Translations under genes and position numbers: made by a program
Notes under the pieces: generated by a model
What the model saw: the letters and a program-made list of their open reading frames with translations, nothing else
Databases searched by the model: none
What the model was told of the DNA's origin: nothing
In this document: positions 17,541-25,182 of the stretch, piece by piece
Position numbering within the stretch: position 1 is the first letter of the stretch
How the letters are laid out: each line of letters starts with the position of its first letter
NCBI GenBank assembly: GCA_964520865.1
Contig: CAZFOY010000010.1
Coordinates: 8,222-72,221, forward strand
DNA: 64,000 nt
Direction of reading: 5' to 3'
From: CAVQCT01 sp964520865
GTDB lineage: Bacteria > Zixibacteria > MSB-5A5 > GN15 > FEB-12

Positions 17541-18803
17541 TTATGCATTATTGGCGACCGGCAGGTAGATTTCGAAGATTGTTTCACCCGGCCGCGATTT
17601 CTTGAGTATCACTCGTCCGGCATGATACTCCTCGATAATTCTCTTTACGAGCGTAAGCCCCAGACCCCACCCGCGTTTCTTGGTCGTAAAGCCGGCGCGA
17701 AAGATCTTCCTCGCGGCGGCTGTAGTAATACCCTGTCCGTTGTCCTTTATCTCGCAGGCCACCCAATGACTTCCGGGAGGGCACGAGGTAACCAGTGTGA
17801 TTACGCCTGTTCGTGAATCAACCGCCTGCAACGCGTTCTTCATCATATTCTCCAGCGCCCAGCCGAACAGTTCCGGGTTGAGATTGACCATCGGGATACG
17901 GGAGGACTCGAATAAAATGCGGATACCCTTCCCCTCGAATGGCAGCCTTCTCGAGTAATAGTCGACCGTCTCCTGCACGATTCCATTCAGATCGCAAGGA
18001 ACGAGGTCGGGAATTGAACCGATTTTACCGAACCGATTGGCCACTTTTTGAAGGCGGACGACATCGACTTTCATATTGCCGAGGGTATCATCGACCAGTT
18101 TCTTCTGATCGTCCGAAAAACATTCCCGCTCCGAATCCATCACTTCGAGCCAGCCCATCAGCGATGAGATCGGCGTCCCTAATTGATGAGCCGTCTCCTT
18201 CGCCATCCCGACCCAGATATGTCGCTCTTCGCTTCGCCGGATATTTTGGAATCCGATTATCGCAACCGCCATGAACGCGAGAATGATACCGATCTCCACG
18301 AACGGCATCATTTTGAGCTGGTTGATTACTTTCGAATCGCCGTAGAGCAGGTAATTCACGAAGGTGTCGGGGCCGTTCTCGTACATCAGGGGGAACTCGC
18401 CGTTTGCATGAAGCATCTGATGGGCTACCTGCTTGAGATACTCCCGCGTTGCCGCCGTTGTATCGTCGGGCTCGATGTGATCGACATTCCGCGAATGAAT
18501 CGGTTCGCGATCTTGATCGAGCACGATAATGGGAAAGTTCGCCTTCACGATGATTTCATCGAAGATAAACTGGAGTTCGGTACCGGCGACATTCGAATTG
18601 GCGGCAAGCTGCCACATCTTGACGTACTTCTCTACATTGGACCGGGTGTCCTCTTTGAGCTTGTCGATGACGTTGAAAGTATACCAGATGAATACCCCGG
18701 AAATAAGCAGTACTCCGCCGAGGAGAAACATCTTGAAGATGGTCGACTTCCCGACATAGAGCGAGTCGACCGATCGTCGGGCTCGTGAAGGCGTCTGGGA
18801 CAT
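17541..18803 (-). CDS. membrane sensor histidine kinase, probable PorX partner (PorY-like)
   Basis: A 420-residue kinase. It has an N-terminal membrane helix (about 24-44), a periplasmic region of about 115 residues without a recognised sensor domain, and a second helix (about 166-188, VEIGIILAFMAVAIIGF). A HisKA motif with His206 in WVGMAKETAHQLGTPISSLM follows, then HATPase boxes (ALENMMKNALQAVDS, KDNGQGI, WGLGLTL). The HQLGTP variant of the H-box is frequent in Bacteroidota kinases. It is adjacent to porX (three bases), so I infer that it phosphorylates PorX. Its ATG overlaps the serS stop (TAATG). Confidence 0.88.
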   Translation of the reverse strand: MSQTPSRARRSVDSLYVGKSTIFKMFLLGGVLLISGVFIWYTFNVIDKLKEDTRSNVEKYVKMWQLAANSNVAGTELQFIFDEIIVKANFPIIVLDQDREPIHSRNVDHIEPDDTTAATREYLKQVAHQMLHANGEFPLMYENGPDTFVNYLLYGDSKVINQLKMMPFVEIGIILAFMAVAIIGFQNIRRSEERHIWVGMAKETAHQLGTPISSLMGWLEVMDSERECFSDDQKKLVDDTLGNMKVDVVRLQKVANRFGKIGSIPDLVPCDLNGIVQETVDYYSRRLPFEGKGIRILFESSRIPMVNLNPELFGWALENMMKNALQAVDSRTGVITLVTSCPPGSHWVACEIKDNGQGITTAAARKIFRAGFTTKKRGWGLGLTLVKRIIEEYHAGRVILKKSRPGETIFEIYLPVANNA

Positions 18804-20068
18804 TAACCTATCTTTTCCATGCCACCCATGTAGGGCCGCAGGACTTCGGGAATAGTAACCGACCCGTCAGGGTTCTGATAGTTCTCGAGTATCGCCGGAA
18901 TCAGGCGGGCCAAAGCAGTGCCCGAGCCATTAAGCGTGTGCGGGTGCTTGACCTGGCGATCTTCGTCGCGGAATCGGCAATTCATCCGTCTCGCCTGGAA
19001 ATCTTCGAAATTAGAAACCGATGAGATCTCCAAATACTTCTGCACTCCGGCCGCCCACAGTTCGATATCATAGCATTTGGCCGCCGCAAAAGAGAGATCA
19101 CCGCTGGCGAGAGTGCTGATTCGATAGGGGATTTTCAATCCCTGAAGCACCTTCTCAGCCTGTTTGAGCAGCGATTCGAGTTCGTCGTACGATGACTCCG
19201 GGCGAACGATCTTGACCAGCTCGACCTTCTCGAACTGGTGCAACCGGATCATCCCCCGCGTGTCTTTACCGGCTGCCCCTGCCTCGCGCCGGAAACAAGG
19301 CGTGTAGCCAACCATATACAATGGCAGGTCCTTGTAATCCAGAATCGTTTGCTTGTACATATTGGTGATGGGGACTTCGGCCGTGGGTATCAGGTACATA
19401 TCATCAGCTTCGATCCGATACATATCGTCGGCCAGCTTCGGGAGCTGTCCGGTCCCATACATCGTATCTGCAGTCACGATGAACGGAGGCGCGACCTCGG
19501 TGAAACCGCCGGCAATATGTGTGTCGAGCATATAGTTTATGAGTGCCCTCTGGAGTCTCGCTCCGACGCCTCGAAGCAGCGAGAAACCGGAGCCGGACAG
19601 ATTGGCAGCCGTGGCCAAATCCAGGATGCCGAGCTTCTCACCGATTTCCCAGTGCGGCTTGACGTCAAAGGACGGTTTGGGTATTTCACCCCACTCGCGA
19701 ACCACGATGTTTGCCGTTTCGTCCTTGCCTACCGGGACCGATTCGTGCGGGATGTTAGGTATCCAGTCAAGGCGTATCTTGAGATCATTCTCAAGGTCGC
19801 GGAGATCGTTGTCCAGAGCTGTAATATCATCGCCCAGCTGGCGCATGGCAGCAATTGCTTCTTCGGCCGACTCGCCCGCCTTCTTCTTTTTCGCAATTTC
19901 GCCGGAAGCTTTGTTCTTCTCGGCCTTTTTGCTTTCAACCTGTCGGATGAAGTCGCGGCGACGTTCGTCGAGCTTCAGGATCGCATCGATATCGCTCTGG
20001 TCATTTTTTTTGGCAATTCCGGCTTTTACTAATTCGGGATTCTCCCGGATAAATCTCAAATCAAGCAT
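18803..20068 (-). CDS. serS: seryl-tRNA synthetase
   Basis: SerRS charges tRNA-Ser and tRNA-Sec with serine. The 421-residue protein has the N-terminal antiparallel coiled-coil arm that grips the long variable arm of tRNA (about 25-105, rich in Lys and Glu), then the class II catalytic core: LIPTAEVPITNMY, motif 2 CFRREAGAAGKDTRGMIRLHQFEKVE (read in two parts), and motif 3 near the end, NGSGTALARLIPAILENYQ. The ATG has AGGA upstream. It is the first gene of a long minus-strand transcript from the promoter at 20124-20152. Confidence 0.97.
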   Translation of the reverse strand: MLDLRFIRENPELVKAGIAKKNDQSDIDAILKLDERRRDFIRQVESKKAEKNKASGEIAKKKKAGESAEEAIAAMRQLGDDITALDNDLRDLENDLKIRLDWIPNIPHESVPVGKDETANIVVREWGEIPKPSFDVKPHWEIGEKLGILDLATAANLSGSGFSLLRGVGARLQRALINYMLDTHIAGGFTEVAPPFIVTADTMYGTGQLPKLADDMYRIEADDMYLIPTAEVPITNMYKQTILDYKDLPLYMVGYTPCFRREAGAAGKDTRGMIRLHQFEKVELVKIVRPESSYDELESLLKQAEKVLQGLKIPYRISTLASGDLSFAAAKCYDIELWAAGVQKYLEISSVSNFEDFQARRMNCRFRDEDRQVKHPHTLNGSGTALARLIPAILENYQNPDGSVTIPEVLRPYMGGMEKIG

Positions 20069-20123
20069 GGTAGTCCTGTCGGTTACTGTTTACTGGGCAC
20101 AAGAGCAGCAATGAGTTCGGAAA

Positions 20124-20152
20124 AGTATAACGTAATCAAGAAAGTATGTCAA
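20124..20152 (-). promoter_or_regulatory. strong sigma70-type promoter for the serS run
   Basis: On the minus strand, a perfect TTGACA (20152-20147), a 17-base spacer and TATACT (20129-20124). The transcript would start near 20117, leaving a leader of about 50 bases before serS. No T-box or other leader structure was recognised. Confidence 0.75.
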
Positions 20153-20245
20153 TTACAACGATTTACGCTCGTCTGACCGCTCCGGAATCGGCCCGGCGGC
20201 TAACCTCTTATACCCCAGAAAAATGGCCCGGGCCCAAGAATCTGC

Positions 20246-20280
20246 TTGCCTTTTTGACGCAGGTTTGTAGATTGTAAGAC
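20246..20280 (+). promoter_or_regulatory. possible promoter region for rpmB
   Basis: Two weak readings exist: TTGCCT with TAGATT at 16-base spacing (20246-20273), or TTGACG (20254-20259) with a poor -10. One of them probably serves rpmB, since the serS gene upstream is divergent. Confidence 0.3.
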
Positions 20281-20307
20281 TTTACGAAAAAGGAGTTGAT
20301 TCGACTA

Positions 20308-20529
20308 ATGGCCAAAGTATGTGACATATGCGGGAAGAAGCCGGTCGCCGGGCGGAATGTTTCGCACGCCCACAATATTACCAATCGCCGGTTCGTCCCG
20401 AACCTTCAAAAAGTACGGGCTCTGCAGAACGGCGTCCCGAAACGGCTGACCGTCTGTACTTCCTGCCTGAAAGCCGGCAAGGTTATCAAGAATATCAAGA
20501 CGAAGAAGACTACCGTCACGCCGGCCTAA
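20308..20529 (+). CDS. rpmB: 50S ribosomal protein L28
   Basis: A 73-residue basic ribosomal protein with KVCDICGKKPVAGRNVSHAH at the N terminus and VPKRLTVCTSCLKAGKV at the C terminus. Both CxxC pairs (CDIC and CTSC) are present, so this is the zinc-binding form of L28. The ATG at 20308 is used; AAGGAG lies 12 bases upstream, and the alternative TTG at 20296 would touch it. It is a single-gene transcript closed by the terminator at 20564-20588. Confidence 0.97.
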   Translation: MAKVCDICGKKPVAGRNVSHAHNITNRRFVPNLQKVRALQNGVPKRLTVCTSCLKAGKVIKNIKTKKTTVTPA

Positions 20530-20563
20530 ATCTCACATTACGGATTAATCTGTGATTTCCAGG

Positions 20564-20588
20564 AAAAACCGCCCTCGGCGGTTTTTTT
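20564..20588 (+). terminator. rho-independent terminator of rpmB
   Basis: AAAAACCGCC (20564-20573), a 3-base loop and GGCGGTTTTT, continuing as a run of seven T to 20588. A textbook intrinsic terminator 35 bases after the rpmB stop. Confidence 0.93.
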
Positions 20589-20613
20589 GTTTCAAGACAG
20601 AATCGAAGTGCAA

Positions 20614-20646
20614 TAAAAAACCGCCGGGGGGAGCAAACCCGGCGGT
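20614..20646 (-). terminator. rho-independent terminator of the flagellin gene
   Basis: On the minus strand, ACCGCCGGG (complement of 20638-20646) pairs with CCCGGCGGT (complement of 20620-20628), followed by a T-run (complement of 20615-20620). It closes the flagellin gene 46 bases after its stop and faces the rpmB terminator. Confidence 0.9.
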
Positions 20647-20691
20647 CCGCACATTGCCGTCCTATAGCACTTGAGGGAGGTGTCCAGCTAT

Positions 20692-21462
20692 TCAATTGGA
20701 TTTCAACAATTCCAATACACCACGAGAGCTGATGTTATAATGACTCAGCAAAGCCAACCCGGCTTTGAACTTGAACTGATCGATGATGAAATTCGAGTAC
20801 TGCGTGACGTAGTCGGTGTCCCTGACTTGAGACTCCGCCGCTATCAGATTCTCGCGGGTTACCGAGAGTGCAGCGATTCTCGCTTCGAACTCGTTTTTCT
20901 GAGTAGATCCGATGTCAACCTGGACACCGTCAAGGCCGGACGCGGCGGCGTCGATTGTATCGATCGCTTGCGCCGCCGACTCGGCGCTGGAAAAATCTAT
21001 TGATGTAAGTTGGTCGACCGAAGCCACCGAACCTTCCGAACCATCGAGCAATTTCTTACCGTTGAACTCGGCGTTTGACACCAGATCGTTGTAGGTATTG
21101 ACAAGTGAGTCGGCAGCGGTCTGATATGCCTGCTGTGCCTCAGGGCTGTTGAGTGCTTCGTTCGAAGCTCCGACTGCGAGCTGTCGAAGGTTCGTCAGAT
21201 GCGTGCGAAGTTCGCTGACTGTCGATGATGCAACCTGGTACTTGCCGACCAGGTCTGAGTAGTTCTCGATTTCCTGTTCCAGCGATCCGATCTGTGAACG
21301 AAGCTGCTCGGAGATGACGAGTCCGGCCGGATTGTCCGCCGCCGAGTTGATCTTGAATCCGCTGGAGAGTTTGCTCAGAGATGAATACAGCCCCAACCAA
21401 GACTGATTAAGAAAGTAGCTGTTCGACTGGATAGTCGAGTCGTTGTACAATGTCATTGACAT
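20692..21462 (-). CDS. short flagellin (D0/D1 domains only)
   Basis: A 256-residue flagellin. The N-terminal half has the conserved D0/D1 helices (LSSGFKINSAADNPAGLVIS, then LRSQIGSLEQEIEN) and the stretch NLRQLAVGASNEALNS. The C-terminal half has ARIAALSVTRENLIAAESQV and RDTDYVTQYSNFIIDQF. The hypervariable D2/D3 region is essentially absent. The C terminus (SSRGVLELLKSN) departs somewhat from the usual ...VLSLL ending. The ATG at 21462 has GGGAGAAG upstream and is preferred over an ORF extension to 21501. No other flagellar gene lies nearby, so it is a single-gene unit with its own terminator; the protein is exported by the flagellar type III system in other bacteria. Confidence 0.9.
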   Translation of the reverse strand: MSMTLYNDSTIQSNSYFLNQSWLGLYSSLSKLSSGFKINSAADNPAGLVISEQLRSQIGSLEQEIENYSDLVGKYQVASSTVSELRTHLTNLRQLAVGASNEALNSPEAQQAYQTAADSLVNTYNDLVSNAEFNGKKLLDGSEGSVASVDQLTSIDFSSAESAAQAIDTIDAAASGLDGVQVDIGSTQKNEFEARIAALSVTRENLIAAESQVRDTDYVTQYSNFIIDQFKFKAGLALLSHYNISSRGVLELLKSN

Positions 21463-21740
21463 GTTCTTCTCCCTTCCCAGGCCATACTTGCCCGATGACA
21501 TACAGCAGCAGATTACATACCTCTTGAAAGGATATTACTAACCACCTGAAACACAGCCCGTTATGGGCGCAGAGGAAGCCGCCTCAACTTGCCTCCCGGG
21601 TGGAAAGTATAGGGCAGATCCAACAGGAGATCGCCGATACCCCAGTATAATTTTTCCTACCCGGGATATCTTTTCCGTGGTCGCGAAGGATTTTATGCGT
21701 GACGAGCCGAATTTTGATGCGTAGAATTGTTGCAATAACA

Positions 21741-21771
21741 TACCGCCGGCAGGGTAGTTTAGCCGGCGGTA
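21741..21771. repeat. perfect 10-bp inverted repeat, ACCGCCGG core
   Basis: TACCGCCGGC (21741-21750) and GCCGGCGGTA (21762-21771) pair perfectly around an 11-base loop. There is no T-run on either side, so it is not a classical terminator. The same ACCGCCGG core occurs in the flagellin terminator at 20614-20646. Confidence 0.6.
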
Positions 21772-21802
21772 CTGTGGAGGAACCAAATACAAAGTGGATT
21801 AA

Positions 21803-21834
21803 CAGGCTCTGTTGAACCAAAAAAACAGAGCCTG
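21803..21834 (-). terminator. hairpin after ftsZ, terminator-like
   Basis: CAGGCTCTGTT (21803-21813) pairs perfectly with AACAGAGCCTG (21824-21834), 27 bases after the ftsZ stop on the minus strand. The T-rich part lies in the loop rather than after the stem, so it is an atypical terminator or a 3'-end stabilising hairpin closing the dcw transcript. Confidence 0.55.
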
Positions 21835-21860
21835 CTGTTTTTGGTTGTCTTTCTTACGGT

Positions 21861-23204
21861 CTACTGATTTTCATCCAGCCTTCTTATGTATGCCGGAATA
21901 GTCCGATCATGTTCCGAGAACAGCGGCACGCGGTTCCGTCCCATCGACGAATGTCCGTTACCGTTTCCGTTGTTGCTCTCGCTCTGCATGACATAGGTCC
22001 GTTCCGGTTGGTAGCTTCTTTCCACCCGATAGCTGTCGTCCTGCTGGTAGTTGTGCTCAGGTTCGTAGGTGCGAACCGGTTCCTGTTGAGGAGTTGAGAA
22101 AGCCGGCTGCACGGGCGGTGCCGGGCGCGGCTCCGGGTTGCGCACAAACTCGGTTTCAGAGAACAGAGATATCGGTTTTGCCGGTTTGGACTCCGCGGCC
22201 TTAGCGGTTTCCCTCACAGCCTTTTCGTCGGAATCGCCAAAACCGGTCGCAATGACGGTGACACGCATCTGATCGCTTAACGACGGATCTATGACAGCGC
22301 CGAATATGATATTGGCGTCTTCGCCAGCCGCTTCATAGATCAGCGAAGTGGCAGTATTGACGTCATAAAGCGACATATCTTCACCGCCGGTGATGTTGAT
22401 CAACACACCTTTAGCTCCCGAAATCGAGACATTCTCGAGCAGGGGAGATGAAATCGCCATCTGCGCCGCCTCGATCGCTTTTTCTTCGCCCTGACCGATA
22501 CCGGTTCCCATAAGGGCGTCTCCCCCTTCGCGCATCACTGTGCGCACGTCGGCGAAGTCGCAGTTGATCAGACCGGGAATGGTAATGAGATCGGAGATTC
22601 CTTTGGTCGCCTGATACAGGACTTCGTCGGCCGTCGCGAACGCCCTGGAGAGCGAGGTTTTCTTGTCGACGATTTCGAGGAGCCGTTCGTTCGGAATCGT
22701 TATGAGCGTATCGACTTTGGATTTGAGTTCAGCGAGACCCTGATCGGCGCGTTCGATTCTCTTGCGCCCTTCGAAACTGAACGGTTTGGTAACGATTGCC
22801 ACCGTGAGTGCGCCCGCCGCTTTGGCTATCTCCGCTACCATGGGAGCGGCTCCGGTGCCGGTGCCACCGCCCATTCCGGCCGTTATGAACACCAGATTCG
22901 GTTTGCCGATTGCGTCGCTTATTTCCTGACGGCTTTCCTCGGCTGCCCGTTTTCCGACATCCGGATTCGCTCCGGCGCCCAGTCCACCGGTGACATCATT
23001 TCCGATCTGTACTTTTGTCTCGGCACGGTTCTGGTCGAGCACCTGGGCATCGGTATTGATCGCAAGAAACTCCACTCCTTTGAGATTTGCCTCGATCATC
23101 CGATTGACGGCGTTACCGCCGCCGCCGCCTACACCGGCGACTTTGATGTTCGCGTAGCCGATAAAATCCTCGGCGAAGCTGAAGCTGTGCCTTTCTGGTG
23201 TCAT
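21861..23204 (-). CDS. ftsZ: cell division protein FtsZ
   Basis: The tubulin-like GTPase that forms the division ring. The 447-residue protein has the GTP-binding signature AGMGGGTGTGAAPMVAEIA, VGGGGGNAVNRMI in the N-terminal nucleotide-binding part, and the T7-loop stretch CDFADVRTVMREGG. A long, Gln/Tyr/Pro/Asn-rich linker (about 335-430) follows, then a conserved C-terminal peptide IPAYIRRLDENQ that binds FtsA. The ATG at 23204 has AGGAGG eight bases upstream, so the 27-base upstream extension (to 23231) is rejected. It is the last gene of the dcw cluster. Confidence 0.98.
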   Translation of the reverse strand: MTPERHSFSFAEDFIGYANIKVAGVGGGGGNAVNRMIEANLKGVEFLAINTDAQVLDQNRAETKVQIGNDVTGGLGAGANPDVGKRAAEESRQEISDAIGKPNLVFITAGMGGGTGTGAAPMVAEIAKAAGALTVAIVTKPFSFEGRKRIERADQGLAELKSKVDTLITIPNERLLEIVDKKTSLSRAFATADEVLYQATKGISDLITIPGLINCDFADVRTVMREGGDALMGTGIGQGEEKAIEAAQMAISSPLLENVSISGAKGVLINITGGEDMSLYDVNTATSLIYEAAGEDANIIFGAVIDPSLSDQMRVTVIATGFGDSDEKAVRETAKAAESKPAKPISLFSETEFVRNPEPRPAPPVQPAFSTPQQEPVRTYEPEHNYQQDDSYRVERSYQPERTYVMQSESNNGNGNGHSSMGRNRVPLFSEHDRTIPAYIRRLDENQ

Positions 23205-23230
23205 GGTTCGTTCCTCCTGAACAGGTCTCA

Positions 23231-24454
23231 CTAAAATTGTTTAGTTATCCAATTTTCAAATTTCTTGAGCAGGCCCTTCACGCCGCTTCCGCGCGATCCC
23301 TTGCTCGGTTCGTGATGGAACCCGTAAGCAAGGAGTCCGTGAGCGGTCGCGTAGCCGACATTATTGATTTCATCCGGAGTGTGTTCGATACGTTCGATCC
23401 GACCCAACCGGACCGGCATATCGAAAATCTGCTCGGCGAGTTCCACCGTGCCGTCGAGCAACGCTCCGCCTCCCGACAGCACGATTCCGGCCGCCGGCAT
23501 GTCATGTATTCCGGCCTTCTTGATTTCGCGGTCCACGAGCGAGAAGATCTCTTCCATTCGCGGTTCGATTATCGATGCGAGGACATTGCGCGAGACTTCC
23601 TTGTCCGGACGCATGAGCGCCCCGCCGACAACTATCATATCTTCGGGATCGACCATCGAGGCAAGCGCACAACCGTGCGACAGTTTGAGTTCTTCCGCCT
23701 GATCGACCGACGTACGAAGGCCAATGGCTATATCGTTAGTTACATTTTTGCTTCCAAGGGAGACAACGCCGGTGTATCGGATGGCATCGTCGTAAAAGAC
23801 CGAGATATTCGTAATGTCACCGCCAATATCGACAATAATCACGCCTGATTGCATCTCGGCCTCGGTGAGCTGCACTCGGGACAGCGCGAGTGACTCGAGG
23901 ACCATATGATCGACGCCCAGATTGCACCGTTCCAGCGCGCGATAGATATTCTTCGCCGAAGTCACCGACGCAGTCACTATGTGCGCCTCAACTTCAAGCC
24001 TCACGCCGGTCATGCCGACCGGGTCTTTGATGCCGTCCTGCTCGTCGACCGAGTACTCCTGCGGAATGACGTGTATGATCTCACGATCCACTGGAATAGC
24101 GACTGCACGAGCGGCATCGATCGCTTTGTTGACATCCTGCGAAGTAATCTCGTTGTCGGTTCGACTGACCGCGACGACACCGTGGCTGTTAATGGAGCGA
24201 ATATGCTCACCGGCGATTCCAACCGTCACCCGGTCGATCTCCGTTCCGGACACGAGCTGAGTATCGTCAATCGCTTTCCGAATCGATGTGACTGTCTTTT
24301 CCATGTCAACCACTATACCGCGACGAAGTCCTTCGGCCGGCGAGTTGCCGTGACCGATGACATAGATATGTCCGTTCTCATCCATCTCACCGACGAGGCA
24401 GACAATCTTGGTCGTGCCAATGTCCAGGGCGGCTATGATATTCTCGGTTGCCAT
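23231..24454 (-). CDS. ftsA: cell division protein FtsA
   Basis: Actin-like ATPase that tethers FtsZ to the membrane. The 407 residues show the ASKHA motifs ALDIGTTKIVCLVGE and VIIVDIGGDITNISVFYDD, the SHS2 (1C) domain between them, and IVLSGGGALLDGTVELAEQI. The C-terminal amphipathic membrane helix is GVKGLLKKFENWI. It follows ftsQ by two bases and precedes ftsZ by 26 bases, the usual order. Confidence 0.97.
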   Translation of the reverse strand: MATENIIAALDIGTTKIVCLVGEMDENGHIYVIGHGNSPAEGLRRGIVVDMEKTVTSIRKAIDDTQLVSGTEIDRVTVGIAGEHIRSINSHGVVAVSRTDNEITSQDVNKAIDAARAVAIPVDREIIHVIPQEYSVDEQDGIKDPVGMTGVRLEVEAHIVTASVTSAKNIYRALERCNLGVDHMVLESLALSRVQLTEAEMQSGVIIVDIGGDITNISVFYDDAIRYTGVVSLGSKNVTNDIAIGLRTSVDQAEELKLSHGCALASMVDPEDMIVVGGALMRPDKEVSRNVLASIIEPRMEEIFSLVDREIKKAGIHDMPAAGIVLSGGGALLDGTVELAEQIFDMPVRLGRIERIEHTPDEINNVGYATAHGLLAYGFHHEPSKGSRGSGVKGLLKKFENWITKQF

Positions 24455-24456
24455 GC

Positions 24457-25179
24457 TCAGTGCTTACCTCGTGCACAAATGATCATATCATCGAATCTCA
24501 GGTCCATCAGGGTGACGTCGGAGAGATCCGGATTGAACCGGCTGACGAACTCCACGAACTTGTGTATATCGTCGGCCAGCGTCTCGGCATGAACCTTCAA
24601 TCTGTACGGCAGACCGGCGACCGACACTTTCAGGAAATTGCTGTTGCCGAAATCGATTTCGTCGATAAGTCTGTACAAGTCGATCGTTTTCTCACGGATC
24701 TGTTGAAGCTGCCTGACCACTACGTCGACCCGATCGTCTTCGCTGTGACCGAACAGCCGACCGGCCCCAACCGAAGTCAACACCGGATGCTCCCAATCGA
24801 CTTCGCAGTTGTCGAGGTCCACGATGCGTCCGGACTTCAGCACGCCGTACAGTTGGCCCGAATAGCGGTCGGCAAGGAAGCTGACCGGATCGAAGTTGTT
24901 GGTCCGGATATCGAGTTCCTGCGGGAATTTGTAGGAAATATCGACTTTGAATATCGACCGTTTGGTGATAAGCTCTCGGGCAAGACTGTCTACCGGCTGA
25001 CTGATCAGCGGACTGGAGTCGTCGAGCCCATACTTTGCATCCCATCCCGAAATTTCAGAGCTGTTGTACGTAACCTTGCTGAGGCGGCACGCGCTCGTAT
25101 ACTTGACGGTTACGAGCAGAGTGACGCCGACTACGGTTGCGGCAAGCAGGATTATCTTGAACCGAGTACTGAGTCTCAT
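24457..25179 (-). CDS. ftsQ: cell division protein FtsQ/DivIB
   Basis: A 240-residue bitopic membrane protein with a short cytoplasmic N terminus, one membrane helix (about 8-26, IILLAATVVGVTLLVTV), then a periplasmic POTRA-like part (about 32-100, with SLARELITKRSIFKVDISYK) and the FtsQ beta domain (about 105-235). Sequence similarity across FtsQ proteins is low. The call rests on topology, the YSGQLYGVLKSGRIVDLD segment and its place between murC and ftsA. It scaffolds FtsL, FtsB and FtsI in the divisome. Confidence 0.88.
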   Translation of the reverse strand: MRLSTRFKIILLAATVVGVTLLVTVKYTSACRLSKVTYNSSEISGWDAKYGLDDSSPLISQPVDSLARELITKRSIFKVDISYKFPQELDIRTNNFDPVSFLADRYSGQLYGVLKSGRIVDLDNCEVDWEHPVLTSVGAGRLFGHSEDDRVDVVVRQLQQIREKTIDLYRLIDEIDFGNSNFLKVSVAGLPYRLKVHAETLADDIHKFVEFVSRFNPDLSDVTLMDLRFDDMIICARGKH

Positions 25180-25182
25180 CGA

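Larger units (their letters stand above)
21463..21860. other. intergenic region between flagellin and ftsZ
   Basis: No gene is supported in this stretch of about 400 bases. It holds two strong inverted repeats near the ftsZ side (21741-21771 and 21803-21834) and must contain the flagellin promoter (minus strand). A GCCCATAA resembling the -10 of sigma28 promoters is present on the minus strand near 21565, but no matching -35 is at the right distance. Confidence 0.5.

Noticed and set aside
20069..20120. T-box leader upstream of serS
   Set aside because: The predicted leader is about 50 bases long, too short for a T-box, and no terminator hairpin lies in it.
21555..21575. Possible sigma28 promoter for flagellin (GCCCATAA on the minus strand)
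   Set aside because: No TAAAG-like -35 at the required distance, and the element overlaps a small palindrome.
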